This document shows, one piece after another, positions 35,575 through 46,796 of a stretch of 64,000 nt of DNA (its first letter is position 1; the number at the start of each line of letters is the position of its first letter). The position numbers were made by a program, and so were the translations under genes. Source of the stretch: Lates calcarifer (taxonomy: Eukaryota > Chordata > Actinopteri > Centropomidae); assembly GCF_001640805.2 (NCBI RefSeq), contig NC_066851.1:23279493-23343492 (forward strand), written 5' to 3'. Below the pieces are notes generated by a model, which saw only the letters and a program-made list of their open reading frames with translations, ran no database searches and had not been told where the DNA came from.

Positions 35575-35662
35575 CTTTAAATAATTCCGTCCAGCAGCGG
35601 CTCAGTAAATCCCACTCAAAGCCTTTGTCTCCGTTGATGTCCTTCGCTCCTCGGCGAGACAT
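35575..35662 (-). CDS. possible first coding exon of the SERTAD4-like gene
   Basis: An ATG at 35662 opens 29 codons (MSRRGAKDINGDKGFEW, then LLSRCWTELFK) and runs into an AAAG/GTAAGA donor at 35574, phase 1. It sits in a CpG-rich segment upstream of the SERTA exons on the same strand. The phase does not fit the 34107-34204 exon, and I find no similarity to known SERTAD N-termini, so it may be a 5'UTR exon with a chance ATG. Confidence 0.3.
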
Positions 35663-36000
35663 CCACTGTCCTCACACCGATTCAGCGACGCTCCCGTTCG
35701 GCTTCAGGTCAGAGCCTCCCTCGGTCGGTTCCCGCAGACGGACAGACAGACAGACAGGCAGACAGCTCCAGCTCCTCCGGGGTGAGACGCTCACTGCTCT
35801 CCAGTCTCCTAAAATATCCCGTTCACAGCAACAGGAGACGGCACACACCGCTCCTCCCGCGCCCTCATTGGTCCTCGCGGAGGCAGATGTTTCCTGTTGC
35901 TAGGAGACTGAGTAAGCGCGGTGATGACGCTCCAGCATCAATCCTCATCTTCCCGCATCCACCGCCGCACGGGTTCGGATCTTTTTACCAACACAGAGCC
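35576..36000. promoter_or_regulatory. CpG-rich promoter candidate upstream of the SERTAD4-like gene
   Basis: CG dinucleotides are clustered (GGCGAGAC, CGACGCTCCCG, CCGCCGCACGGG), and a strong minus-strand donor lies at 35574. It includes a CAGA tandem stretch near 35740-35765. Confidence 0.45.
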
Positions 36001-36833
36001 ACACCGAGACAAGTTTCTGTCTCCAAAAACTACAAACAGAAATGTTTCTCCTGTTACATGATTTCTGGAGAAACAAAGTTTGTGTCAGTGGCGGGAAACC
36101 TGCTCACATCTTTAACTCAGGGGCGGGTTCAGAAACTTTTGAATGGGGATTCAGAAAAATGAATTATATTAACATATTAACAGCAAACAACAGTCATGTG
36201 ACACTGTTTAAGATGGAAATATCTCTGCCTAAAACCAGGATACAGGTAATAACCTTTAGCCTTTAGGTGTGCTTCAGTCTTCACTCTTCACACAACCTTT
36301 GACAAAATCTATGTTGTTTGCATTGCAGCACAGAATGTGTTCAGACTTGTGGCTCTGATGTCGCAGGTACAGGCCTTATGTTTCCCTTTTCTGCCAAAAA
36401 ACAAAAATGAGGGTGATTCTTACTCGTCTTAGATTCAAGCCTGTGAGTAAAATCAACACACTGAGGGGAAAACAAGACAAACATTTAGGTTTTAGAGCAG
36501 CATTACTAATAAAAATACTAGGTGTCTGGTTCTGCATCATGCAGACATATCCTCAATATCTGGAGAAATGTCAGGCCCACTGGAAGAGTGATAGGTGAGA
36601 AAAAACAAATGCCATTAAAAAGATGAACAATAGAGGTGAATTAAACATTGACTTGATACTTGACTACAGCTAATGAACATAAACAAGCTGTTTTTTAGGT
36701 TACATCTGACAAAGCATCTGCTGCCAAAGATTTGGTTCAGCTCTCTCAAACAGATACTTTCTGTAATCTCTAATCTAATCTGTGATTTCCTCACTGATTT
36801 TGGCCAAAGAATTAAAACTGGAAATCTCTACCA

Positions 36834-36887
36834 CCAATCACAACAGGCTGTTGTCACTGTTTTGTTGTTAAGCATTGGTTATAAAAG
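36834..36887 (+). promoter_or_regulatory. CCAAT/TATA promoter-like cluster
   Basis: CCAAT at 36834-36838, inverted CCAAT (ATTGG) at 36874-36878 and TTATAAAAG at 36879-36887, with an ATG about 66 bases past the TATA at 36953. The order and spacing resemble a compact RNA polymerase II promoter on the plus strand. Confidence 0.35.
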
Positions 36888-36952
36888 CCTCGTTCTCTGA
36901 GTTAAGACATCTGAACAGAGATTAGAAAGGAGAGAAGGACTCCAGAAAACAG

Positions 36953-37108
36953 ATGGCAGACAGACTTTCCCACAGCAGGGATCTTCTGGGTTTTATTGGC
37001 AACGACAAAACTTGGTACAAAAAGTGCTTTGTGAATGCTGTGGGGGGGTCAGCATGCACAGCCCAGACCAGGACTGCAGGTCTATGGTCTCTGAGGTCTA
37101 TACTGTAG
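36953..37108 (+). CDS. hypothetical 51-residue ORF behind a TATA-like promoter
   Basis: It begins MADRLSHSRDLLGFIGNDK and ends after a GGGGGGG run at 37040-37046. In the frame entered across that run an open stretch continues to 37221, and AATAAA lies at 37217-37222. I do not recognise the protein. The case rests on the promoter-like cluster and the nearby poly(A) hexamer; chance is quite possible. Confidence 0.2.
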   Translation: MADRLSHSRDLLGFIGNDKTWYKKCFVNAVGGSACTAQTRTAGLWSLRSIL

Positions 37109-37368
37109 TTTATACAGACTCTGCAGAGTCAATGTCACAGACTCAACTCTTCTGTAACAGGCCTTCAGGAAGATCAGGTGTCAATAACGATAAAGCAACA
37201 TCTTCAAGTCTGAGAAAATAAAACATGAAACAGCTTTCAGTTTTTTTCTGTAACAAAAAGGGAGTGTGTTTTATCTGTTTTTGTATCATTGCAGTTCAAA
37301 ATTTAGATTCACGAGGTCCCACTTTGGCTCTATGTCTGCTGTGTGATGGAGGATTAGAACATTTAAAG

Positions 37369-37890
37369 GGGCAGTTTGACATTTTGACCAATTTACTCAT
37401 TTGCCTTTTTGTAGAACTGAGGTCCGGAGGTGTTTAGCTTAGCTTAGCACAAAGACTGGAAACACAGGGAAAAAGCTAGCCGAATTCAAAAATACAGCTT
37501 CCAACACTTCCAGACAAACAGTTATATTTTGTTTGTTTAACCTGTAGAAAAACTGATGTAAAGATGAACATTTGTGGTTTTATTTTGAGTTACGTGATGT
37601 GATACAGAAGTACAGGGCAGATGCTAAACTGTTGTTTGTTGAGAAGTAAATACACGACATAACTACATCTAAAACTACAAACTGTAGCCTTTACATTTCT
37701 GTTTGTGCGCATGTCAAACAATTGAGATGCAGCTTGTTAATTACTGAGCTTTGTAGGTGTATTTTTGAACTATGCACAGAGCCAGGCTAGCAGTTACCAC
37801 TGGTTTCCAGGCTTTATGCTAAGCTAAGCTAACTGCCTCCAGACTCCAGCCCCATTAACACGAGTGTGAGTTTCCTACATTTGGTAATAT
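37369..37890. mobile_element. MITE-like element with inverted TTAGCTTAGC ends, family C
   Basis: Left arm: GGGCAGTTTGACATTTTG, then TTTAGCTTAGCTTAGC and AAAGACTGGAAACACAGG near 37432-37480. Right arm: GCTTTATGCTAAGCTAAGCT at 37811-37830, the reverse complement of the left-arm core, with TGGTTTCCAG beside it. The arms are about 50 bases with mismatches. I recognise this as a common teleost repeat. Confidence 0.65.
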
Positions 37891-39956
37891 TTAAAAAATA
37901 ATAATTTAGGACATTTTGTGTTCTACATGTGGTTTTTCAGTTGCTCTGGTCTTGGTTTTGACTGTTTGGACTCCCTGTAGACCTGTTGCAGACATGTCTG
38001 AATCTGGTCTGACTTGGACCTCAGCCCTGGTCCAGGCCTTGACATCAGGACGCCTGCCCAGGATCGACAGGCTGAATAAACCTTCCATGCATGCAGTCCT
38101 ACAGCTGCATTCACAGGGAACAACGAGAAGGCTTCATGCAAATTCTGGGATCGTCTCTTTTTGTCACGGTGGATATGTTTCATCTCGAAATGTTACAGGC
38201 ACTTCATCAGAGTATTACAACTGTATTACATCTGCAGCACAATCTGATTGTCTCACATCTGTAATACGACCTGATCTCAAACGGAGCATGCAGATGTGTA
38301 ACTACAATAGAAATCCTGGGAAATATTTAAGAACATTGAACATTTACTATTTTAAAAAATATAGAATAGATATTATAGGTTCTGTACAACAACTCGACAT
38401 GCATAAAATATATCAGTCTGTGCAGTAAATATAGGTCATGTCACTATTCACACTCACGTTTGAAGCCTGTAGAATAGGAGTGCTGATATCAAATCAACTC
38501 GTCACATGACTCTGATTACAATTTATTTATCAAGATCAGGGTGGAGATCGATACATGGACGACTCTTTACTGTGAAAACTTGTTATTAAATTGTTTTGTA
38601 AATGAACTTTTCAGGGTGCAGTATATCTACAGCCACACTCCGTCACATTGTTACAGTGGAAGCTAACTTCCCCACATTTTTGTGCAAACATTGGAGTTTA
38701 TTAGGGTCATTTTAAACCTTAATGGAATCGCCATCCTAGCTAGCTACAGCTGTCAGTCCACTTGTGCTTCTGCTTCTCCCTCATTACTGGAGATTCCTGC
38801 TGGTTTAATCAATAAACACTATGGAAACTAAACAGAGACACAGAAGTTAAATACTTTTCTTCAAATAAACATTTAAACGGGGGAACATTTGTTTAGCCTC
38901 AGTCTTTTAACATGCATTTCAGTTGGTATAACTGTATACTTCTGTTTGAAATGAAGGACCTTTCTGTGCAAATCTTGCCAGGCGTAGCAACAGGAGCTTA
39001 ATAGACACTCAACTGTTGTTTTATCTTGGGTAAAATGACAAGGTGTTAAAATTTCCCATTCACAATGTTAAAGCTAACTAAAATGACATTATTTTGGTCA
39101 TTGACAAGCTTATGTACAAAAATAAAAATATTTACAATCAAAAATAATTGTTGCAGCACTCCTATTCTTCACCCACGCTTCATTAATACCTGAAGTAGTC
39201 GTCATTACATATCTGCAGTTTAAATATGAGACACACTGCTTGTTTCCTGTATTTAACACATACAATATTTTCTAGTGCTTTGAGAGGCAAAAACAAAACT
39301 GGCATTGTATCGGGCTGGAAGTGGAAGTCTCCCAAAACCAAAGGACCGAAAACTCTCAGTGCCTTCAGGGGTGTTTTTGGGTGATGTGGGTGAACTGACC
39401 CTTTAATTCACATGAAGAATTTGAATATGAACATCCAACCTCAACTAATTTGTTATGCTTGGCTTTGCAAGAGTAATTACAGACACCCATACAACTTTGA
39501 TTTTGAAGTAATTTCTTGCTTCCGATCAGAGTTTTCAAACCGAGCTGCAGTTCAGCTTTTTCTCACCTGCCTGAAGAAAACCAACGCTCAAATTAACATC
39601 TCGTCTCTGCTCTCAGTGTGTGGACCCCTGAGGGTTTTGGAGCTACAGTAACAGACATAAATCCCCCTCCGGGCTGAGCTGCTGCCTTATGACTCAATGA
39701 TGCTCAGACGGGAAGAGGATGAGCATTACTGTCATCACACTGTACGATTTTACAGCTCTAACTACCAATTACCACAGAGAGAGTGTGGGAAAAAACACAC
39801 ACACTTCCAGGGTAATTCATTGCATGTTATTAACAGCTGCAATGAGATATTTTAAGCCTCTTTTCAGCTCAGTGTTGATGGGTGTTGGAATGAGCTTTGA
39901 CCTGTGAAGGAGACTGAGCCGCAGCCAAATAACATAATTCAGTGTTGATGATTTAA

Positions 39957-39974
39957 GGGGGGTTGGGGGGGGGG
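39957..39974 (+). repeat. G-run (G6, TT, G10)
   Basis: Two long G tracts separated by TT could form a G-quadruplex or cause sequencing trouble. Confidence 0.8.
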
Positions 39975-40896
39975 CTCTCATTACACTGGGGTTAAGAGTC
40001 TCCAGCTGCTGGTCTTCCTGCCTGTAGTAGCACGAGTGTCAGGAGAATATGAATGAGTGGTGAATGTGAACGAGATAATTTCCTCTTTCCACTTGAATCA
40101 TGAAATATCGTCCACTTCTGCTCATGTTTGTTTCTTATTTGCAGTATTTCCTTCAGTGTGAACCAGAATACTGACTTCACCATTAGTTCATCCACTCGTC
40201 TGTCGCTGATCAATGTTCAACTTAAGTCTTCTCTCTTACAAAAAGGAAATATAGAAAAACACAACGATGTGTCTTTTATCGTTAGAAAAAGCCACTAAAA
40301 TCTCAAGATTTGCTCAGTTCTGTTGAGTACTGGTCCAGAAGACATTTGAAGACACTGGTTTGGGGTCTGGTAACTTTTGATCGGGTGAGGAAACGGTTTT
40401 ATCGAGTATCAGATTAAGTGCCTGAGTGTAAAAGTTCATTCTTGGTCTGCAAAGGAGTAGAAATCAAGATCTACTCAGCATGACACCAAATGATCAGCTG
40501 TCAGTGAGATGATGAAATGAGAGAAAATGGGATTCATTCATACTGATGGCAGAGAAACTATTCCAAAATAATCTATCAAAATCTGTCCTCTTCATACTTC
40601 CTGTAAATTCAGATTTTTTCTCCCTAAATTGCAGACGTGTGCTGTTTACAGATAGAGCTTCATAAAGTCCTAAAGCATTGTGCCTTTTGCTAACTGATGC
40701 ATATGATGTGAGAAAGACCCAGTCATTCTGCAGGAGTTTTACAGTTTGAGACAAACCTGCTGCATTTTCCCAAGAGGACGCAACGGTCAATGTTTTTGAT
40801 GTTGGATTTACAGGACGTGGCATCTTTCTGTTTCCTCTCTGCGTTAGTTCAATACAGCAGCCAGCAAAAGCACAGCAAGATTTAGAAATAACAAGT

Positions 40897-40919
40897 CTCA
40901 CACACACACACACACACAC
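40897..40919. repeat. (CA)n microsatellite
   Basis: About 11 CA units. Confidence 0.85.
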
Positions 40920-41183
40920 CTCTAATTGGCCTGTACTTTCTAACACAGCGTAACACTGCAGGAGGAAGGACAAATTCTCAGCTCCTCTTTGAGGACGATG
41001 GATTTTCTGAGAAGTTTTTTTTTACTGAGAAGGTCAAAATAATTTCTGCACCACTGTCACGTTTACATGACAAAAAATGATTTATCTTTATCTGTTACTT
41101 TAGTGGATCACACAAAGAAATGAACAAACCACGAGTGGATCCAAATTCGAGGTCTTGTGACCTTCTCAAAAGTTTTCTCTGAA

Positions 41184-41214
41184 TTTATTTACACAATTCT
41201 TTTCTGTTTTTATT
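41184..41214 (-). terminator. syt16: candidate poly(A) signals, SYT16
   Basis: Two AATAAA hexamers on the minus strand (41184-41189 and 41209-41214), about 260-290 bases after the SYT16 stop. Confidence 0.45.
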
Positions 41215-41475
41215 TTGAACTTCTATCAGCCTCTGGGAGCAGATGAATTTGTTCACACAAAATAACCAGCCAGGTCTGATGTTTGTCCAGGTTTGGACCG
41301 ATGTGGCGACAGTGGATATTGTGCTGAATCCATCGACTCTGAAACCACATGCATCTTCCTGCCTGCAGATAAAATCAAGGCTGTCTTTTCTCTCTTAATA
41401 CTTTCCAACTTTCTAACTAAAGAATAAACTCCCTTCAACCTTAAAAAGAAACTAAATCGTGTCCGGCAGGCAGCG

Positions 41476-41789
41476 TTACGCCTCCAGCAGGACGTGCCAG
41501 CGGCAGACCTGCTGTCCCCGACTCTCCTTCATGTCCTGCCAGTGCAGCTGCTCCTCCTCGCCGCTGCTGTTCTGACCCAGAGCGATCCAGCCCACCATCT
41601 CTTTGCGCTTCATGCTGCGCCGGTTGTAGATGGAGACCAGCAGCGTGACGTCCGACAGCTGGAACAACGCCACCTGGAAGACGAAGGTCTCCTTGTAGAC
41701 CGGGTTGGGCTGGCCGCGACGCACCGACGTCTTACAACGAGAGATCTCCTGACCGACCGAGTTCAGCAGGGTAAGTCGACCATAGGTGT
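41476..41789 (-). CDS. syt16: SYT16 last exon (C2B, C-terminal part)
   Basis: Two bases plus 104 codons including stop follow a GTGCAG acceptor, phase 1. It encodes [58 protein letters not shown] and a C-terminus [12 protein letters not shown]. These are SYT14/SYT16 C2B signatures; the choice of SYT16 rests on family sequences from memory. Where calcium-binding synaptotagmins have Asp residues in the last loop, this has Asn-Arg-Arg, so calcium-independent binding is expected. Confidence 0.95.
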
Positions 41790-41926
41790 CTGCACCGGAG
41801 GGGGAGAGGGAAGACAGAAGAAAATACACAGATATCACCACTGAAGGCTGCTACTTCTTTTTCTATCACGTTGGATCTAATATAAACTAATGTGAGTGTG
41901 GTGTTTGTGTTTCTCTCTCTGCAGAC

Positions 41927-42116
41927 CTGGTGGTCTGTTGATGGCCAGGTTTCTGAAGTGGCTGCCCTTGATGAGCTCCACGGACATGCGTCCTGTCGTG
42001 GCGTTGTAGGTGAGACCCACCAGCAGCTCAGGGACACCGCCGTGGGTCAGAGACTGGGTGGATGAGGCGCTGTCGCTCTGAGACACAGCAGACAGACTCA
42101 GCTGGGAGTCCACACT
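41927..42116 (-). CDS. syt16: SYT16 exon (C2A-C2B linker and C2B start)
   Basis: A 190-base exon with a TTTGTCAG acceptor and a CCAG/GTCTGC donor; it enters in phase 0 and leaves in phase 1. It reads SVDSQLSLSAVSQSDSASS, TQSLTHGGVPELLVGL, YNATTGRMSVELIKGSHF, matching the linker and first C2B strands of SYT16 (HGGAPELLVGLSYNATTG in the human protein as I recall it). Confidence 0.93.
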
Positions 42117-42298
42117 CTGACAAAACACAGAGATAAACACAGTGAGCAGCTTGTGTTGTGTTGTGCGAGGGATTAGTGACTGGTCACAATCAAGGATCTA
42201 TCTCAGCAGACACACAAACATGACTTCATAGCACAGACACGAACGCAGAGTGATGGCTGATACAACTGTAACATGTCTAAAAATGTTTTCTGACTCAC

Positions 42299-42761
42299 CT
42301 TGAGGTTACTGCGAGGCTCCATAAGCCAGTGTCGTCTCCATCGTCCCTCCGTCCGGGTCCAGTCCTCCTAAACGCAGCACCTTCTCCCCCATCATCCGCT
42401 CCCGGGACATCCTGCCTCCGAGCGCATACAGCCTGAACCTGATGGCCGACATCTGCAGGTCCGACGGCTCCAGGCGCGAGAAGCGAAACGTCTCGTTGAA
42501 GTGCGGCAGCGAGCCTTTCTGCACCGACGTCTTGTGCCGTTGCTTTTTGGAGGGGAGCAGGACCATGTGCACCTGCCAGGAGTCCATCCCGCTGCGAGCC
42601 TTGTCGGGGACGTCCCGGGCAGCGATCACAGAGACCAGCAGCTTCTCCGTATCGGGGCGGTACTCCAGAGAGAGCACCAGGTCTCCACATTTGGAGATGG
42701 GTGGTCGTGGGGAGGAAGTGACCGGCTGAGACGAGATCTCACTGTGGGGAGGCTGCTCTTG
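42299..42761 (-). CDS. syt16: SYT16 exon (C2A), with a one-base frame disruption
   Basis: It starts at a TTCTCAG acceptor (phase 0) and encodes C2A: CGDLVLSLEYRPDTEKLL, DKARSGMDSWQVHMVLLP, SKKQRHKTSV, EPSDLQMSAIRFRLYAL and RERMMGEKV. The loop residues that bind calcium in other synaptotagmins are not conserved. The frame hits TAA at 42306, while the next frame gives LMEPRSNLK up to the AAG/GTGAGT donor, matching LEPRSN of the family. The exon is 463 bases, one more than the flanking phase-0 introns allow, so one extra base lies near 42320-42328 (GGCTTATG). Every other exon is intact, so sequence error is the simplest reading; a real null allele cannot be excluded. Confidence 0.9.
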
Positions 42762-45582
42762 CTGAGAAGGATGGAAGACAAAAAAAAAACAAAAGCAGGA
42801 TTTATAATTCTTTTAAGGGGCTATACTGTATCTGTGGTTACACCACAGCTCCTCCAAGGTGGAGCTACACATCAAGAACTGTGACCATTCTTCTACAAGT
42901 TCCTGATGCAGGTCGAGACTGTTGAGCTGGACATGTGGAAAATTAGATCCAAGATACACACAGGTACTCAGACAGCTACAGACACATAGCTGTTGTTGTT
43001 ACACTTATTTCTGGTTTGCTTGGAGGAGTGCATGTGCAGTTGGTGTTCCTGTAGTTTGTGGACACAACAAAGTGGAGGGTAGATGGACGTCCACACAGAC
43101 CCTCACATACTCACAGATTACAAACTATAACAGTATCTGAACAGACAGAGAACACAAACACCGGCAGCAGCACGGTGTGCTCATCAATTACTTTGATCAA
43201 TTTAAAAGCAGCTGAAGAGGAAACTGGCATAATAACTAAAACAAGATAATGTTCTAACCTGTTTAATATCTGTGAATAAAATTCCAGTAAAGTGATTTTC
43301 CTACAGTAGACTTGCCTTCAGTTTCTTTGTCAGAACAAAGCTGTGATCTGTGAAGCAAGTCAGTGATATCTTTAAGTGTGATGAACAAATCTAAACACAG
43401 AGCTGAAACCACAGACTTCCTCTTTCATGCATAATGTGACTCAAACATTGTTACGTGATGTTGGTTAGATAAATAGAAATAAATATCACTGGTACAGGTT
43501 AGAATGAATTCAAAGAAAGTCCTCAAAGACCGTGACAAAGATCGTTCATTTTCCTACCCTCTCACCGGCCTGGCTGCTGCTGCGGCCTATTTAAACTGAG
43601 ATACGAACAGAGAGGCAAGAGGACGAGGGCAAACAAAGGATCACTTGGACATTGATTCCTTTCAGCCCATATGTTCCCAAAGCAAAGCCATTTTGAAGAT
43701 AATCTTATCAGCTGAATGAACAGATTCACTCCCTTCTCCAGAAGCTGAAAGGCTGTTGGAGAGATCTCCTACAGGATCCAGCAAATACCTCAAAGGCATC
43801 ATTTCCACTGGAGACAGTTTCAGTTTGATTTATCCACCACGTCCTCTAGAAGCAGTGTCTTCTGACTGTCCACATTCCCTTATTGTCCAACTGCAAATCA
43901 TTACTGTATTATCTGGTGTGATCATGTTTTGATCAGTTATTGGAAACAGAGCCAGGATGAGTGTTATTTTTAAGATTCATTCAACTATTTATTGTCTTCT
44001 TCTACAACAGGGCTGTAAATGTGTATAGTATTTGTTCCACAGTTTGACTTTTCTCCTTTCAGATTTGTCAATCATGATCAATGCATGTGTAATGACTCTT
44101 TTTGTTCAGAGAGAGAAACTGAGCAGCAATCCGTCCATAAAGCAAAAATAAACCCCCACTTCCTCCTCCTCCTCTTCCTCCCTCCGCAGCCAGTCTCAGC
44201 CTCCCGCACAGTCAGCAAACACAACATCGATTGTGTCGAGTGTTGACAGAGCAGGGCTGAGTGTCGGCGTTGACATGGCAACCAAAGTGGAGATAAGATA
44301 ATCGCAGAGCTGCTGCCGCTGGAGTTTACTGAACGTGCAGGTCGGGAGGTCCACGCACGAAGGAGGAGAAAACACAAAGACGGACGCTCACCTGTTAACA
44401 GGATGAGCAGGAACTGTGAACGCTTACTACTCCCTCCTCGACAGGCAGCAGACGAAAAACAGTTCCAGTCAGAAGATGTTTTTTTACACTCTGTAGTTTT
44501 AATATATAACTTACAAAAGCATCTATTAAAGCATCCTGATCTGTTTTGGTTTTCTAAAGCTACAGTGTTGAGTCAGCTTTTTTGCCATTTGTAGTAATGA
44601 CAGTCAAGACGACAGGAAATGAAAGGAGAGGGAAGACGACACCATTTGGCGGAGGACAATAAATCACTTGGGACAAGTGGGGTAAGGTCCCACCTGGAAA
44701 TTTTAACATGGCGTTTGTTGCAGATGTCTCACATGCAAAATGGCTCTGATCATATCAGTCAATCAACCAATCTAGTAACAGAGTTTGACTGTTTGTGGGA
44801 GAAAGTAAGAACAGTAGTTATTCTGAAAGACAAAGTGACGGCCTCATCAGCAGAAGTGTTGTTAGGAGTAGAGTTACTCCCTCCACTGCCACTCATGGTC
44901 TACATAGTAGTACAAGTAGAGTTACTGGCAGTAGCAGTGGTAAATGACAGTGTGGTACCAGTAAAGATATTTGTATGAATAATTAATCAACATAAATGTT
45001 TAAAAACAGAGAGGAAATGCTAAAAAGTGCAGACTGGGAGGAATAACACATCCAAGGTGAAGGATGGATTTGCAGTATTTGTTTCTTTTTGCAAAGGTTG
45101 CTGGGAATACTTACTCAGACTTCCAAATTATGATATTCATTTGGGCCTTTTGTAGGGACTGAATAAAATACAGTGTCCTGCTGGTACATTTAGGGTGATA
45201 AATCAACATTAAAAGAACACTAAATGTATGTATCTGAAAATTTTATCACATGGCAACATTCATGTTTAATATGAAAACTTAATGAAATAATCTGAATTTT
45301 CATTCATTTTTGTGTCATGACCGCCAACTGTGGCAGGGCTAACATCAGTATGTGTAGATGTATTTACCATAGCAGTACTTGCAGTAATCACAGTAGAAGT
45401 AGTAGTATTATTAGCAGCAGTAGTACTAGCTGTAGCATCTGCAGTAGCAGTGTTGTTATATAACTGTATAAATAAAGTGCTACAGCATGGCTCTCCCAGG
45501 TTTTCTGTAGCTCCACTGATCCAACTCCATTCGTTATTTATGAAGCATTTCTGGATGTCAGTATCACCCTGTGTCTCTATGG

Positions 45583-45612
45583 ATGTGTGTGTGTGTGTGT
45601 GTGTGTGTGTGG
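45583..45612. repeat. (GT)n microsatellite
   Basis: About 14 GT units. Confidence 0.9.
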
Positions 45613-46379
45613 GAGGTGTTTACTGCACAGATTGCTCTCAATTTCAAAGTGTGATTTGGTGACTGAGAGGTTGTTAGATTCCACATTCCTGCTCTCCTAC
45701 GTGCATAAACACACGCACACAGAAACTCATAATACACATAGAAATATGCACATGAAAGCACAGCGAACACAGAAATACATTACGTAGATGTATTTACGTA
45801 CATATACATTCTTTACACACACACTCTCACACACACAGTGATTATTATTCATGAGCTGCTGTTTGTTGGCCAAAGCAGCGTGGTGGAGAGCGAAGGAAAC
45901 ATCAACTATTTATACAAAACCTCGAGGCCTCAGTGAGCCGTGTTTGGTTTGTTTCTTCCAAATGAACCTGAGAGGATAACATGGCAGAGTGATAATCCTC
46001 TCACAGCTGAATGACGACGATACCTCTGCCAAGCATGATGGGTAACAGCAGGGCTGCGGTCAGCTCACTGACCCCGTTAAGTAATCCCCCCTGTGGTTTA
46101 TTTATTTATTTAGTTTTTGGTGATTTTTCTGACCAGGAGGTGTGAAATGTTGTTGACTGTGTACTGAGTTTTCTCAGGGTTTGACGCTGGGTTTGTCAAG
46201 TCTCAGTCTGGGCTGATGTGTGGACGTGTTTTAAATCAGCTGCTCATTCATTATACCGATAAAAGTGATGGAATTTTCACCATTAATGAACACACCATTA
46301 AGCATTTTCACAAGAGATTCAAGCAAGTCATTTTTAGAAAAAGGTGGTATTCCCACCCACAGATCTTGGTCTTTGCTTA

Positions 46380-46462
46380 TGTATTTCTCATTTATGGTAC
46401 TTTTTACTTCCACTCCACAATATTTCAGAGGGAAATACTCCAAATACTTTTACTCCAGCTAA
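46380..46462. mobile_element. teleost dispersed repeat, family B fragment
   Basis: TGGTACTTTTTACTTCCACT, CCACAATATTTCAGAGGGA and ATACTTTTACTCCA match the family B internal region. Confidence 0.5.
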
Positions 46463-46557
46463 ATTCACATTCATCACCTGAAGCATAAAACAGTGACAGT
46501 CAGTTAAAGCTGTAAATTCTAAAGGCTTGAATGTTTCTAAATGTCAGGCTGCAGTAC

Positions 46558-46796
46558 CTCAGGGCTCCAGGTGGAGGAGCTGTCTGTGGCGTCATTTTTA
46601 TCGTGATCCACGGCCTTCTCCGTGTCCTCGCTGCCGTCGGCAGCCTGTCGGTTCATACTGGGGGTGGGGCTGTCTCTGGCACCTGACGCCTCGACCACGG
46701 CGGGTTTGTCCAGAGACTGAGCGGACGCCCTCTCGCGTTCTTCTACCGCCGCAGACAGTGGGTCCTGGAAACCCTGCTGGCTCTGAGCCTCCATTT
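46558..46796 (-). CDS. syt16: SYT16 linker exon
   Basis: A 239-base exon with an ATGCAG acceptor and a CCTGAG/GTACTG donor. It enters after one base of a split Glu codon and leaves in phase 0. It encodes a polar linker (MEAQSQQGFQDPLSAAV, SPTPSMNRQAADGSEDT, DSSSTWSPE). Poorly conserved in the family; accepted because phases on both sides fit the neighbouring exons exactly. Confidence 0.8.

Larger units (their letters stand above)
37891..41475. other. intergenic downstream of SYT16
   Basis: No gene is recognised. A G-rich run lies at 39957 and a CA array at 40897-40919. Open frames of 60-170 codons here lack recognisable domains; they look like chance. Confidence 0.5.
42762..46557 (-). other. 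syt16: SYT16 intron between the linker and C2A exons
   Basis: No other gene is seen. It includes degenerate GTA/AGT trinucleotide stretches near 44850-44970 and 45340-45460, a GT microsatellite (45583-45612) and a family B fragment. Confidence 0.6.

Noticed and set aside
37916..38428. Plus-strand frame of 170 codons
   Set aside because: It lacks a recognisable domain, compositional bias or splice signals, and overlaps antisense frames of similar quality; treated as chance.
42501..42884. Plus-strand open frames over the SYT16 C2A exon
   Set aside because: Antisense shadows of a recognised exon.
45330..45662. Hydrophobic 110-codon frame resembling a membrane protein
   Set aside because: It is translated from degenerate GTA/AGT trinucleotide repeats and a GT microsatellite; composition alone produces the Val/Ala/Leu run.
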